Source: Nitrososphaerota archaeon (GTDB lineage: Archaea > Thermoproteota > Nitrososphaeria > Nitrososphaerales > UBA57). From it: a stretch of 18,397 nt of DNA. A program made the translations under genes and the position numbers. The notes below the pieces were generated by a model, which was not told where the DNA came from, did not search any database, and saw only the letters and a list, made by a program, of their open reading frames with translations. Below are positions 6,304-13,912 of this stretch, piece after piece. Each line of letters starts with the position of its first letter. Within the stretch, counting starts at the first letter, position 1. The stretch is from assembly GCA_002693165.1 (NCBI GenBank), contig NZOP01000017.1:3730-22126 (forward strand). The letters run 5' to 3'.

Positions 6304-6948
6304 TTATAAAATCTCTAATCCAAACTTTTCAATAACTTTTTTAGTTCTTGAACTTTTTAATTTTTTATAAATTGTTTTTAGATCTTGTGGACGATCTAAA
6401 TCTAACATTAGTGATTCATTTTCAATAATATAATATTTCAAATTTTTCTTCTTGACGTTATTTAAATGATTATAGTAACTATCTTCATCATACGATGTTT
6501 TAATTATATCTGGCGGTCTACGAAATAGTATGTTTGTTCCATTTTTATTTATTGATGGTGAAATGATTATTTCATGATCTAAAATATTGCTTATTAATTT
6601 TTTTAATATGTTTATATTAAGTAATGGAATATCTGCTGGAATTACAATTGTTGCATCAAAGTCTTTATTAATAAAATATTTATTTCCTAGTTCTACTGCA
6701 GAATTTACTCCATTTTCATTATTTTCTTTTAAATAATTTATTTTTGTTGTTTTTGTATATTTCTGAACATAATTTTCTGGTGATACTACTAAAATTTCAG
6801 AGAAATATCGTGAATTAATTAATACTTCACATATATCTTCAAACATACACTTGGATAATTCTATTCTTTGATCTTTTCTTAAAATTGTTGATAATCTTTG
6901 TTTACTATTACTCATCTTCTTTATTGGAATAATTACTCCAATTTTCAT
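6304..6948 (-). CDS. cofC: 2-phospho-L-lactate guanylyltransferase (CofC)
   Basis: This 214-residue nucleotidyltransferase belongs to coenzyme F420 synthesis. It joins a nucleoside triphosphate to a phospho-C3 acid (2-phospho-L-lactate, or phosphoenolpyruvate in some lineages), giving the activated donor for CofD. The N-terminal substrate loop IPIKKMSNSKQRL (about residues 7-19) and the metal-binding IPADIPLL (103-110, with D106) are the family's defining parts. Length is usual for archaeal CofC. Its ATG overlaps the TGA of cofD by four bases (ATGA), indicating one transcript and coupled translation. The cofG/cofH and cofE genes of the pathway are not in this window. The C-terminal 30 residues are lysine-rich and less conserved. 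Confidence 0.92.
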   Translation of the reverse strand: MKIGVIIPIKKMSNSKQRLSTILRKDQRIELSKCMFEDICEVLINSRYFSEILVVSPENYVQKYTKTTKINYLKENNENGVNSAVELGNKYFINKDFDATIVIPADIPLLNINILKKLISNILDHEIIISPSINKNGTNILFRRPPDIIKTSYDEDSYYNHLNNVKKKNLKYYIIENESLMLDLDRPQDLKTIYKKLKSSRTKKVIEKFGLEIL

Positions 6949-7865
6949 AATTTTATCCCAATTATTTTCTTTGCCAGTAATGTTTCGTCAACATCATTTT
7001 TCATTAATATATCTGCCAAATGTGTAACTTTTCCCATTTTTTTAATTTTTTCTTCTTCTTTATTGTCTAATTTATCAATAATTATATCTGTTATCACATC
7101 TGAATAATATTCTATTAGACCTGATATTGATACCTCGTATCCTTTTGCTACAATCATTTTTCCTGCCGGTCCACTTATTACTCGATTATTTATTATTGGA
7201 CTAACTAAGATTTTTTTTGCATGCGACTTTCTCAACGCATCTCTAATTTGTTTAATGAATATTGTTGGACCAATACTTGATACTGGATTTCCTGGAGCTA
7301 TTATTATTTTGTCTGATTCCAATATTGATCTTACTACTTCTCTCGATGGTTTAGCTTTTTGAATTCCTTTGTAAATTATATCTTTAATTAATGGCTTTCC
7401 TTTATTTTTTACCCAGAATTCTTGCAAATGCATCTCTTCATTATTTGTTATAATTGTTGTTTCTATATTGTCATCTGATGCAGGAATTATATTATGTTTA
7501 ATATTTAATTCTTTAGCGAATATTTTTGTAATTTCTGTTAAATTCAATCCCTTTTCAATTAGCTTAGTTCTTTTTACATGCGTTGCTAAGTCTTTATCAC
7601 CTATTTGAAACCAAATATCTTCTGAAATATTTTTTAATGAATCTCGAAAATTAAATGTATCATTCTTTATTCCCCATCCTCTTTTACGATCTAGTTGTTT
7701 CGATAGACCATATAATGTTGTATCTATATCTGGGCATATGTATAATCCAAATAATTTTATATTGTCTCCAACATTTGTGATTATTGTCATCTTTTCGTCT
7801 AGAACGCTATCAAGTCCACGTATTAATTTTATTGAACCTGTACCTCCAGTAATCACTGTAATCAT
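6945..7865 (-). CDS. cofD: 2-phospho-L-lactate transferase (CofD)
   Basis: The 306-residue enzyme transfers the phospholactyl (or phosphoenolpyruvyl) unit from the CofC product to the deazaflavin Fo, giving F420-0. The N-terminus ITGGTGSIKLIRGL (residues 5-18) is the CofD nucleotide-binding start. NVGDNIKLFGLYICPDIDT (31-49) is the metal- and Fo-binding region, and PGNPVSSIGP near residue 192 is the conserved phosphate-binding loop. Length fits the family. It is the first gene of the cofD-cofC pair, with a four-base overlap. F420 is used by redox enzymes in many archaea including Nitrososphaeria, where its electron acceptors are poorly known. The start is ATG at 7865; the upstream exporter permease ends 24 bases before it, so read-through from the ABC genes is possible. 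Confidence 0.95.
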   Translation of the reverse strand: MITVITGGTGSIKLIRGLDSVLDEKMTIITNVGDNIKLFGLYICPDIDTTLYGLSKQLDRKRGWGIKNDTFNFRDSLKNISEDIWFQIGDKDLATHVKRTKLIEKGLNLTEITKIFAKELNIKHNIIPASDDNIETTIITNNEEMHLQEFWVKNKGKPLIKDIIYKGIQKAKPSREVVRSILESDKIIIAPGNPVSSIGPTIFIKQIRDALRKSHAKKILVSPIINNRVISGPAGKMIVAKGYEVSISGLIEYYSDVITDIIIDKLDNKEEEKIKKMGKVTHLADILMKNDVDETLLAKKIIGIKL

Positions 7866-7889
7866 ATTATTTCAATTTACAATACGTTG

Positions 7890-8969
7890 CTATAAATCAG
7901 TCCATTTTGTGACTTTCATTGCTATTGCTATTGATATTAAACCAATCAAGAAAACAATTCCACAATTCCATAATGCTGATTGTGAATTACCAAAAACCAT
8001 TGCGTCTCTTAATCCATTATTTAAATAAGTTAGAGGAAGTGCCTGTGCAATAATTTGTAAAAATCTTGGCATTGTTTCTAACGGGAAAAACGTTCCTGCT
8101 AAAAATAACATTGGAAATGTAACTACATTCCCTGCTGCATCTGCTTCTTCTTCTTCACGTACTACTGTGGAAATTATCATACCAATACCTGGAAAAGTTA
8201 ACGCTCCTGAAAAAAGCAATATGATGATTATTGGATTTAATATCAATTTAATGTCGAATACTAATATTGCTATTATTGAGATAACAGTTGCTGAAATAAT
8301 TCCTATTAATGCGTGATATAAAACTAGACCTGCTATCCACTCAAACTTTGAAAGTGGTGTTGTTGCTAATTTTTTTATTACGCCATTTTTTCTATATTTG
8401 GTATTTGTTCCGATTGTTCCAAATATTCCAGTTGACATTATTGCAATTCCTATTACTCCTGGGACAAAATATTCAATAAAACTTAGATCATTTGATGAAA
8501 TCTGTTTCTGAATTAATGTTAATGGTTGTTTTGAATTTTGCTGTTCTATGTTAATTTCGTTTATTATTCCATTTACTAGTGAAATTGTTCTTGGAAAACT
8601 CTCATGTGATTGGTCCATAATTAAAATAATCGATGAATTGCCTCTGCTTAACTCTAATTCAAAATTTTCTGGAATGACAATAGTTCTAATTTGTTGTTTT
8701 ATTTCATTTTCAGGCGTTTCAATTATATTAAATGAATTAGTCATATTGATTAGATTAATTACTCTTGATGATGTTTGAGATGGTTGATTTCCTATGATGT
8801 CATTATTTTCGATGTACACATCCATTTTATCTGATTGAAAAGAGAAAATCCCTCCAAATAGTAACATTAAGAGCAATGGAAATGCTAATGTCCAAAACAA
8901 GGTAGTTTTGTTTCTTTTCCATGCTTTGAAATGACCATTAAAGACTGTAAAAATTATTTTAGTTCTCAT
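7890..8969 (-). CDS. ABC-2 type exporter permease
   Basis: The 359-residue membrane protein has an N-terminal membrane helix (about residues 22-44), a large extracytoplasmic domain (about 46-165), then five further hydrophobic segments near 166-188, 214-238, 246-270, 282-296 and 337-353. The segment FFPLETMPRFLQIIAQALPLTY (about 295-316) is the characteristic conserved loop of ABC-2 permeases. It should pair with the ATPase encoded just upstream, whose stop overlaps its ATG (ATGA), to form an exporter. Substrates of this class include drugs, polysaccharides, lipids and heme-type molecules, and nothing here selects among them. The acidic stretch REEEEADAAGN (271-281) matches the family's cytoplasmic coupling loop. 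Confidence 0.92.
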   Translation of the reverse strand: MRTKIIFTVFNGHFKAWKRNKTTLFWTLAFPLLLMLLFGGIFSFQSDKMDVYIENNDIIGNQPSQTSSRVINLINMTNSFNIIETPENEIKQQIRTIVIPENFELELSRGNSSIILIMDQSHESFPRTISLVNGIINEINIEQQNSKQPLTLIQKQISSNDLSFIEYFVPGVIGIAIMSTGIFGTIGTNTKYRKNGVIKKLATTPLSKFEWIAGLVLYHALIGIISATVISIIAILVFDIKLILNPIIIILLFSGALTFPGIGMIISTVVREEEEADAAGNVVTFPMLFLAGTFFPLETMPRFLQIIAQALPLTYLNNGLRDAMVFGNSQSALWNCGIVFLIGLISIAIAMKVTKWTDL

Positions 8970-9889
8970 TTCGCTAACCCTTCTGCAGTAATTCGTTTAC
9001 CTGTTAAATTAAGGAAAGCTTCATCTAAATTTGGTTTTTTTATTTCAATTTCAATATTTGGATCATTATTGACTAATGATAGTATATTGAATAATTGTTC
9101 ATTATCTGAAAATGAAATACGTATTGCTTCATCTGAATCAATTTCATACTCAAATCCATGATTTTGTAACAAGTTTTTATCGAAATTTTTTAATATAATT
9201 ACTTTGTTTCCACCAAACTTTTCAATTAATTTATTTGGTGATCCTTCAGCAACTATTTTTCCATCAATAATTATTAATATTCTGTCAGATAATTCTTGTG
9301 CTTCTTCCATGTAATGTGTTGTTAAAAATATTGTTTTCCCTTGTTCTTTTAATTTTTTTATTAAATTCCAAGTATCTCTTCTTGCTTGAGGATCTAGTCC
9401 TGCAGTTGGTTCATCTAAAAATAATAATTCTGGTTCATTTATTAAAGAAATCGCAATTCCCAATCTTTGTTTTAATCCTCCTGATAACGTCTTATATAAT
9501 GAGTCTTTCTTTTTATTTAGTCCAACTAATGATATTAATTCTTTGACGGATCTATTGCTCCCGTATATATCTCTGAAATATTCTAAATTTTCCCTTACTG
9601 TTAACCAATCAAACGCATTAAAATTCTGTGGCATGACACCAATTTTTTTCTTTACCTCGACTTGTTTTTTTACATTCTGTATGTCTATACCAAATACTTT
9701 TACTTCTCCTTTGTTTGCTTTTTTTAAACATTCAATTATTTCAACTATGGTTGTTTTACCTGCTCCGTTTGGTCCCAAAAGAGCGAACACTTCTCCTTTT
9801 ACTACATTGAATGAAATTTCATTTACAGCAGTGAAATTATTATATTGTTTGACTAATCCGTTGATGTTTATTATAGAGTCTTCTGTCAA
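8966..9889 (-). CDS. ABC exporter ATP-binding subunit (CcmA/NodI/DRA type)
   Basis: The 307-residue protein holds one nucleotide-binding domain: Walker A GPNGAGKT (residues 39-46), Q-loop Q88, signature LSGG (136-139), Walker B LLFLDE (155-160) and switch H192. An extra C-terminal domain of about 85 residues (from 222) is typical of the daunorubicin-resistance/NodI subfamily that pairs with ABC-2 permeases. It powers export by the downstream permease, with which it overlaps by four bases. The start is TTG at 9889, seventeen bases after the stop of the upstream membrane protein, so the three may be one transcript. A TATA-like string just before the start is too close to be its promoter. Confidence 0.94.
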   Translation of the reverse strand: MTEDSIININGLVKQYNNFTAVNEISFNVVKGEVFALLGPNGAGKTTIVEIIECLKKANKGEVKVFGIDIQNVKKQVEVKKKIGVMPQNFNAFDWLTVRENLEYFRDIYGSNRSVKELISLVGLNKKKDSLYKTLSGGLKQRLGIAISLINEPELLFLDEPTAGLDPQARRDTWNLIKKLKEQGKTIFLTTHYMEEAQELSDRILIIIDGKIVAEGSPNKLIEKFGGNKVIILKNFDKNLLQNHGFEYEIDSDEAIRISFSDNEQLFNILSLVNNDPNIEIEIKKPNLDEAFLNLTGKRITAEGLAK

Positions 9890-9905
9890 TTTATATCACA
9901 CTGAA

Positions 9906-10280
9906 TTATTTTGTTTTTGTGATTTCTATTATTTCTCTATACGCTAAGATGCTAAAAAAACCCAAAAAATATTGCAATATTGGAATAGTTCGTGCTAAAA
10001 TTGTAGCATCTCTATATGTAAATGCAACAAAACCAGCTACTATTATGCCTACTAAATATGCTGATTTATACTTCTTCAGATATAGTGGGGCTAAACTGAT
10101 CTGTATTAGATATATTGGAATAATCAACTCTCTTGGAATACCATACATGAAATTTCCACCCTCGTCAAAAAAAATCAATACGCCGCTAAAAAATACCAAG
10201 ATTGTTGCAGTAAGAACCTTTTGTGTAATGCCATAATCTGACATTATTTTATTAAGAGGCCCATTAGAATTTTTAGTCAA
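9906..10280 (-). CDS. Small four-helix membrane protein, function unknown
   Basis: The 124-residue protein has a charged N-terminus (about 20 residues) and four hydrophobic segments at about 20-37, 51-67, 73-88 and 97-115, ending in the basic tail EITKTK. I do not recognise the family. It lies 15 bases after the zinc-ribbon gene and 17 before the ABC ATPase gene, so cotranscription with the exporter is likely and a helper role is possible, but this is inference. The start is probably TTG at 10280; an internal ATG at codon 13 (MSDYGITQK) is an alternative that keeps all four helices. An opposite-strand frame covering most of the same bases looks like a shadow. Confidence 0.7.
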   Translation of the reverse strand: MTKNSNGPLNKIMSDYGITQKVLTATILVFFSGVLIFFDEGGNFMYGIPRELIIPIYLIQISLAPLYLKKYKSAYLVGIIVAGFVAFTYRDATILARTIPILQYFLGFFSILAYREIIEITKTK

Positions 10281-10295
10281 AAAACATCTTCACAC

Positions 10296-10685
10296 TTATG
10301 CTGCACTCGCTGATTTATTTTTTATCGTCCATTTTCTAGTAGCTTTTTCCCATCTCATGATGGGTAGTTTTGAATTTGCAGGTATTGACATTGAAGATTT
10401 CTTCTTTATTTCTTCCGGTGTAGCATTTCTATTATCTATTTGATAATCTAACCATTGTTTCATACAACTAAAACTACAATAACTTGGAGGTGTTGTTTTG
10501 TTTGTTCCCCATACTTCAAACATTTCACCACAATTTTTACACATAGTTCCTCCTTCTCCCACAGTTATAGTTTCTTGTCCCGAACCTTGTGATTGTGATG
10601 GTAGCTTCATGATCTTATAGCTTCCACCTATTTCTGAGATCCATATTCTCTTGGCCGTATTCCATCTCATTACTGGTAAATTCAT
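10296..10685 (-). CDS. Small zinc-ribbon protein with two flanking MRW repeats
   Basis: The 129-residue protein has one probable zinc site from C49-x2-C52 and C70-x3-C74, the second pair reading CSFSC with a following tryptophan. The ends of the protein carry a repeated motif: LPVMRWNTAKRIWIS at residues 3-17 and LPIMRWEKATRKWTIK at 107-122. Positively charged and tryptophan-containing, these could bind nucleic acid or a partner protein symmetrically around the zinc module. I do not recognise a named family. It lies between the Hsp20 gene (36 bases upstream) and the small membrane protein (15 bases downstream), all in the same direction. An AGGAG occurs upstream but about 17 bases from the ATG, too far to be a convincing ribosome site. 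Confidence 0.75.
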   Translation of the reverse strand: MNLPVMRWNTAKRIWISEIGGSYKIMKLPSQSQGSGQETITVGEGGTMCKNCGEMFEVWGTNKTTPPSYCSFSCMKQWLDYQIDNRNATPEEIKKKSSMSIPANSKLPIMRWEKATRKWTIKNKSASAA

Positions 10686-10721
10686 TATATTTTTTTCACT
10701 AACTCCTTAAAAAATTTCTTT

Positions 10722-11306
10722 TTAATTTATTTTCACTCTCTTTTTTACTGAATTATTGTCGTCGTCTTTTTTTAAGACTAATTCAAGTATTCCATTATTG
10801 TACTTTCCATGTATAGACTCTTGTAATATTTTATCTTTTAATGTAATTTCTTTAAAATATTCCTTTGAACCTTTTGTAGAAATAAACACAGAGTTGTTTC
10901 CCGTGTTTGTATCTTCTTGACGATTTATTTCTATAATAATATCTGATTTTTTAACTCCTGGTAATTCAACAATAATTTTAATATCTTTTTTACCATCAAT
11001 AATGTCAATTAATGGCTCTCTTGACTCGGTGATCTTTATTGGTAGATTTCCTTCCGAGTTTGGTTTTATATTCCCAAATTCTGTAATTTCTGTTTTACCT
11101 TCTTCGTCAATATTTACAGAGTATCCGTAAATAATGGGTTCGGATATATCTAATTCTCGGTTCATCCTTTTTTCATTTAATCCTTGTTCCCATTCTTTGA
11201 ATATATCTTCGAATTCATCAAAATCTCTGAAGAAATCATCGAAAAGTGGGATGAAAAATGGGTATTTCTCTCTAATTTTATTAAAAAATTCTTCCATATC
11301 TGTCAT
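10722..11306 (-). CDS. Hsp20 / alpha-crystallin family small heat shock protein
   Basis: The 194-residue protein has an N-terminal arm rich in Phe and acidic residues (1-55, two FF-containing stretches that favour oligomerisation), a linker, and an alpha-crystallin domain from about 97 to 194. The domain shows REPLIDIIDGKKDIKIIVELPGV-like strands (97-118) and the family's NGILELVLKK (171-180). The tail ends in a V-x-I motif (191-193) that can dock onto neighbouring subunits. Such proteins hold unfolding polypeptides without ATP. Length is slightly above the archaeal average because of the long arm and a polar loop at 129-139. The ATG at 11306 is preceded by an AT-rich gap shared with the divergent ribB gene. 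Confidence 0.88.
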   Translation of the reverse strand: MTDMEEFFNKIREKYPFFIPLFDDFFRDFDEFEDIFKEWEQGLNEKRMNRELDISEPIIYGYSVNIDEEGKTEITEFGNIKPNSEGNLPIKITESREPLIDIIDGKKDIKIIVELPGVKKSDIIIEINRQEDTNTGNNSVFISTKGSKEYFKEITLKDKILQESIHGKYNNGILELVLKKDDDNNSVKKRVKIN

Positions 11307-11399
11307 TTTATTATTAATTCTATGTTTTTTTCCTTTTATAAAATTGTCTGTTTTGTATTCATAATATTAAAAAATAATTGAATATATTAATTTTATAAT

Positions 11400-12092
11400 T
11401 TGAGCGACCGGCAAGATATCTCTGCAATGATTAAAAGTCTTCAAAATGGCCAATTTATTCTTTTACACGATGATGATTCCAGAGAAAATGAAACTGATAT
11501 TATGCTACCGGCTAAACATGTAACTCCAAAAAAGATATACCAAATGCGTGAACTTGGTGGGGGTCTTCTTTGTGTTGCTGTTGCTCCTGAAATTGGAGCT
11601 AAACTTGAATTACCTTACATGTGGGAAATTCTTCTTAAAACAGAATCTGAGTCACTGCCTCAACTTGTTAATAAAACTCGAAGTGTATCAAAACGTTCTA
11701 CACATTCAATAACATTTAATCATCGTAGACTTGGAGGAGCAACTGATTCTCAACGCTCTGACACTATTTCATCTTTACACAACTTATGTCAAACCTATGA
11801 GTCAAATGATAATTTTTATAATGATTTCTATTCAGATTTCGAATCTCCTGGACATCTGCAAATGCTTATTGGATCACCTGGTTTACTTAATTCCCGAGAT
11901 GGTCATACTGAATTAAGTCTCTTCCTTTGCAAGCTTGCAAATCTTACTCCTGTCATTATTATGTGTGAAATTCTAGATAACCAAACTTTTAATGCAAAAT
12001 CTGTGACAGACTGTAAAAATCTTGCTAAAAAACATAATCTTACATTTATCGAATCTCATACTGTTATTGATTATTACAAAACTATTTCGTAA
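11400..12092 (+). CDS. ribB: 3,4-dihydroxy-2-butanone 4-phosphate synthase (RibB)
   Basis: The 230-residue enzyme converts ribulose 5-phosphate to the four-carbon unit of the riboflavin xylene ring, releasing formate. The metal- and substrate-binding motif DDDSRENETDIMLPA is at residues 24-38, a GGGLLCVAV segment at 53-61, the HRRLGGATDSQRSDTI region at 108-123, and the PGH...DGHTELS segment at 150-172, which contains the conserved histidine and threonine. The usual RENEGD is RENETD here, and the central part is divergent from bacterial RibB, though the order of motifs is intact. There is no fused GTP cyclohydrolase II domain, as expected in archaea. The start is TTG at 11400. Its stop lies nine bases from the 3' end of the convergent tRNA-Arg. 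Confidence 0.88.
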   Translation: MSDRQDISAMIKSLQNGQFILLHDDDSRENETDIMLPAKHVTPKKIYQMRELGGGLLCVAVAPEIGAKLELPYMWEILLKTESESLPQLVNKTRSVSKRSTHSITFNHRRLGGATDSQRSDTISSLHNLCQTYESNDNFYNDFYSDFESPGHLQMLIGSPGLLNSRDGHTELSLFLCKLANLTPVIIMCEILDNQTFNAKSVTDCKNLAKKHNLTFIESHTVIDYYKTIS

Positions 12093-12101
12093 ATATTGTA
12101 A

Positions 12102-12251
12102 CGGGCCCGGTGAGACTTGAACTCACGACCTTTAACCAAGATTAGTTAATCTAATCTTTACAGCTGTCGCCACGGATTAGGAGGATCGACTATTATTCTG
12201 TCGCGCTAATCCAGATTGCACATCATTTCTATGATACTGCGCTACGGGCCC
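12102..12251 (-). tRNA. tRNA-Arg (anticodon CCT) with four apparent introns
   Basis: On the minus strand, GGGCCCG (12251-12245) pairs perfectly with CGGGCCC (12109-12103), discriminator G at 12102. The T-arm GTGAG/CTCAC is normal. A standard tRNA of 76 bases emerges only after removing four pieces: 21 bases in the D-loop (12235-12215), leaving AGTCTGGATTA between GCGC/GCGC stems; 13 bases in the 5' anticodon stem (12197-12185); 12 bases at 38/39 (12176-12165); and 28 bases before the variable loop AGGTC (12159-12132). The anticodon arm is then ACAGC, loop CT-CCT-AA, GCTGT, fully paired. The D-loop piece has a 5-pair hairpin and the last a 6-pair hairpin; GTCG in the second pairs with CGAC in the third. 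None is at the canonical 37/38 site. Boundaries may shift by one or two bases. Confidence 0.85.
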
Positions 12252-12271
12252 TTGTGCAATTTTACTAAATA

Positions 12272-12282
12272 AAGTATAAAAG
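12272..12282. promoter_or_regulatory. Shared TATA box between tRNA-Arg and the gene at 12305
   Basis: AAGTATAAAAG is centred about 26 bases from the tRNA-Arg 5' end (12251) on the minus strand and about 28 bases from the GTG at 12305 on the plus strand. Both distances match archaeal start-site spacing, and no other TATA-like element lies in the 53-base gap. Confidence 0.65.
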
Positions 12283-12304
12283 TTCATAATTAATAATTAG
12301 TCGT

Positions 12305-12640
12305 GTGGGGAAGCCAATTACTGATATAATATCTGTTGGAGAACAGTCTTTTCATTTATCAATTTTACAATACTCAAACGGGTGTTTTATATCCGTTACT
12401 GAGGGAAATCAATCTAGTTTAGGCTCAATATCTTTATCACTTAACACATCAAACGTGGTTAATACTAGTGTTATAATTCCTAGTGAATTCTCTCCAATGT
12501 TTCCTCAACTACTTAGTGAACTTGCTAGTAATTTGTCTAAAGGTATCGGTTTATCTTCTGTTCACCTTAAAAAAGAATTAAAACCAGAAACTGCTATTGA
12601 TCTAATTAAAGAAATAAAATCACATTTGCTAAAATTATAA
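12305..12640 (+). CDS. Conserved-looking small protein, possible proteasome assembly chaperone 3/4-like fold
   Basis: The 111-residue protein is cytoplasmic. Its predicted pattern is a beta strand (SFHLSILQYSNG), a second strand (CFISVTEG), a small-residue strand (LGSISLSL, about residues 39-46), an exposed linker (50-62), then two helices (66-80 and 93-110). This order and length recall eukaryotic proteasome assembly chaperones PSMG3/PSMG4, where a GxLxxAM strand is followed by a variable loop and a long helix. The resemblance is by pattern only and weak; I do not claim homology. The GTG start at 12305 is supported by the TATA box 28 bases upstream. It ends three bases from the stop of the convergent HD gene. 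Confidence 0.6.
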   Translation: MGKPITDIISVGEQSFHLSILQYSNGCFISVTEGNQSSLGSISLSLNTSNVVNTSVIIPSEFSPMFPQLLSELASNLSKGIGLSSVHLKKELKPETAIDLIKEIKSHLLKL

Positions 12641-12643
12641 ATC

Positions 12644-13912
12644 TTATTTAAAAATTGAACTCATTACACTTTCTACTTTTTTCTTATATCCTGCAGTCGT
12701 ATAAATTCTAATTATATCCATATACCCTAATATTGCGTTCATTAGAGGTAATTCCGTTGCTTTTATTATTTCTAATTTTCTTTTGCCAGGTTCATTTGAA
12801 ATCAAAGTAACTTGATTAAATGCTTCCTTGGTTGAAGTTGTGGGAACTGAAGTCGCTGTTGATACATCTATGAATACATGACTTATAGGAACTTTTGCTT
12901 TATCTGCAATTTCTTGTTCTAAGTTTTCACGAAACTTCTTTTGTACAAATATTCTTGTACTGAATTTATCTTTTCCCAATACCATTTTTTCAAAAACCAA
13001 TTTTAACATTTTTCTATTTGTATAATCTTTTGCTAATTTTTGAGCTAATTTTGTATTATCATTTTTCGGTTGAATATTTAATATTTTGAACAATGTTCTA
13101 TCATCCGTCAGTTCTAGAAACCCTTCTAAATCCTTAAGATCAGTAAAGTGTAATATATCGTCTGATAAACTCATTGCCCTTGTTATCATTATTGCAGACG
13201 CTCGTACACTTTTATGAAAATATACTGCTCTAAACATCTCATATCTTGCAAGCATTAATGATTCTAGAGCGTATAGACTATCTTTGTTAATTGCAAGCTT
13301 TTTTTCTGTAACTTTATACGCATCAATAATTCTATGAACATCCACTTTCCCATATTCTACTCCTGAAAAATATGAATCTCTTAATAAATAATCCATTGAA
13401 TCTACGCTTAAAAATCCTGCAATTATATCATTCATAAATCGAGGGTGATTTTTTGATGTTCCTAAACACAATTTTGAGAATTTTTTTACATTGATTCCAT
13501 AAGCGCTTAATATATCTGATATTTCTGTTTCTCTTATTATTCTATCTGTAATATTTTCATGTGTAGTACCTTTTTCGTGTAATACTTCTTCAAACAAATG
13601 CGAAAAAGGACCATGACCAATATCATGTAATAATGCTGCCACTGATAATTCTGTTCCTTTTTCTTCATCAATTATATTTCTCGATCTTAAATGTACTGTT
13701 GCTCTTTTTGCTAAATACATTGAACCAATACAATGTTCAAATCTTGTATGATGAGCTCCTGGATATGTCAGATGCGCTGAAGCTAATTGTCTTATTCCTC
13801 TTAATCTCTGAAAAATAGGCGAATCAATAATTTTACATTCTAGCTCATTTGCATAAATATAACCATGTACTGGATCTCTAATCTGTGCAACTTTATCTTT
13901 CATTTTTATCAA
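12644..13912 (-). CDS. HD-domain phosphohydrolase (dNTPase / SAMHD1-like)
   Basis: The 422-residue protein has the complete HD metal site: H60 (FEHCIGS), H96-D97 in LLHDIGHGPFSH, and an aspartate in VDSMDYLLRD (about 170-179). The N-terminus IRDPVHGYIY and LRGIRQLASAHLTYPGAHHTRFEH match the branch that includes SAMHD1 and bacterial dGTPases, which split dNTPs into nucleoside and triphosphate. The C-terminal region (about 250-422) is helical and family-specific. Length is usual for archaeal members. Its ATG lies inside the 3' end of the thymidylate kinase gene (20-base overlap; 11 if the second methionine, codon 4, is used), so translation is coupled. The pairing suggests control of deoxynucleotide levels, but enzyme activity on dNTPs is inferred. 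Confidence 0.88.
   Translation of the reverse strand: MIKMKDKVAQIRDPVHGYIYANELECKIIDSPIFQRLRGIRQLASAHLTYPGAHHTRFEHCIGSMYLAKRATVHLRSRNIIDEEKGTELSVAALLHDIGHGPFSHLFEEVLHEKGTTHENITDRIIRETEISDILSAYGINVKKFSKLCLGTSKNHPRFMNDIIAGFLSVDSMDYLLRDSYFSGVEYGKVDVHRIIDAYKVTEKKLAINKDSLYALESLMLARYEMFRAVYFHKSVRASAIMITRAMSLSDDILHFTDLKDLEGFLELTDDRTLFKILNIQPKNDNTKLAQKLAKDYTNRKMLKLVFEKMVLGKDKFSTRIFVQKKFRENLEQEIADKAKVPISHVFIDVSTATSVPTTSTKEAFNQVTLISNEPGKRKLEIIKATELPLMNAILGYMDIIRIYTTAGYKKKVESVMSSIFK

Noticed and set aside
9919..10236. A 105-codon plus-strand frame opposite the small membrane protein gene
   Set aside because: It lies almost wholly inside the minus-strand frame, has no matching promoter, and the minus frame shows four regular hydrophobic helices and tight spacing with its neighbours.
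10686..10721. AGGAG as the ribosome-binding site of the zinc-ribbon gene
   Set aside because: It is about 17 bases from the ATG, well beyond the usual spacing, and no nearer start codon keeps an open frame.
12132..12159. An alternative anticodon loop (stem AGATTA/TAATCT) in the tRNA-Arg region
   Set aside because: The 7-base loop lacks U at position 33 and leaves the D, variable and acceptor parts out of register; it fits better as a hairpin within an intron.
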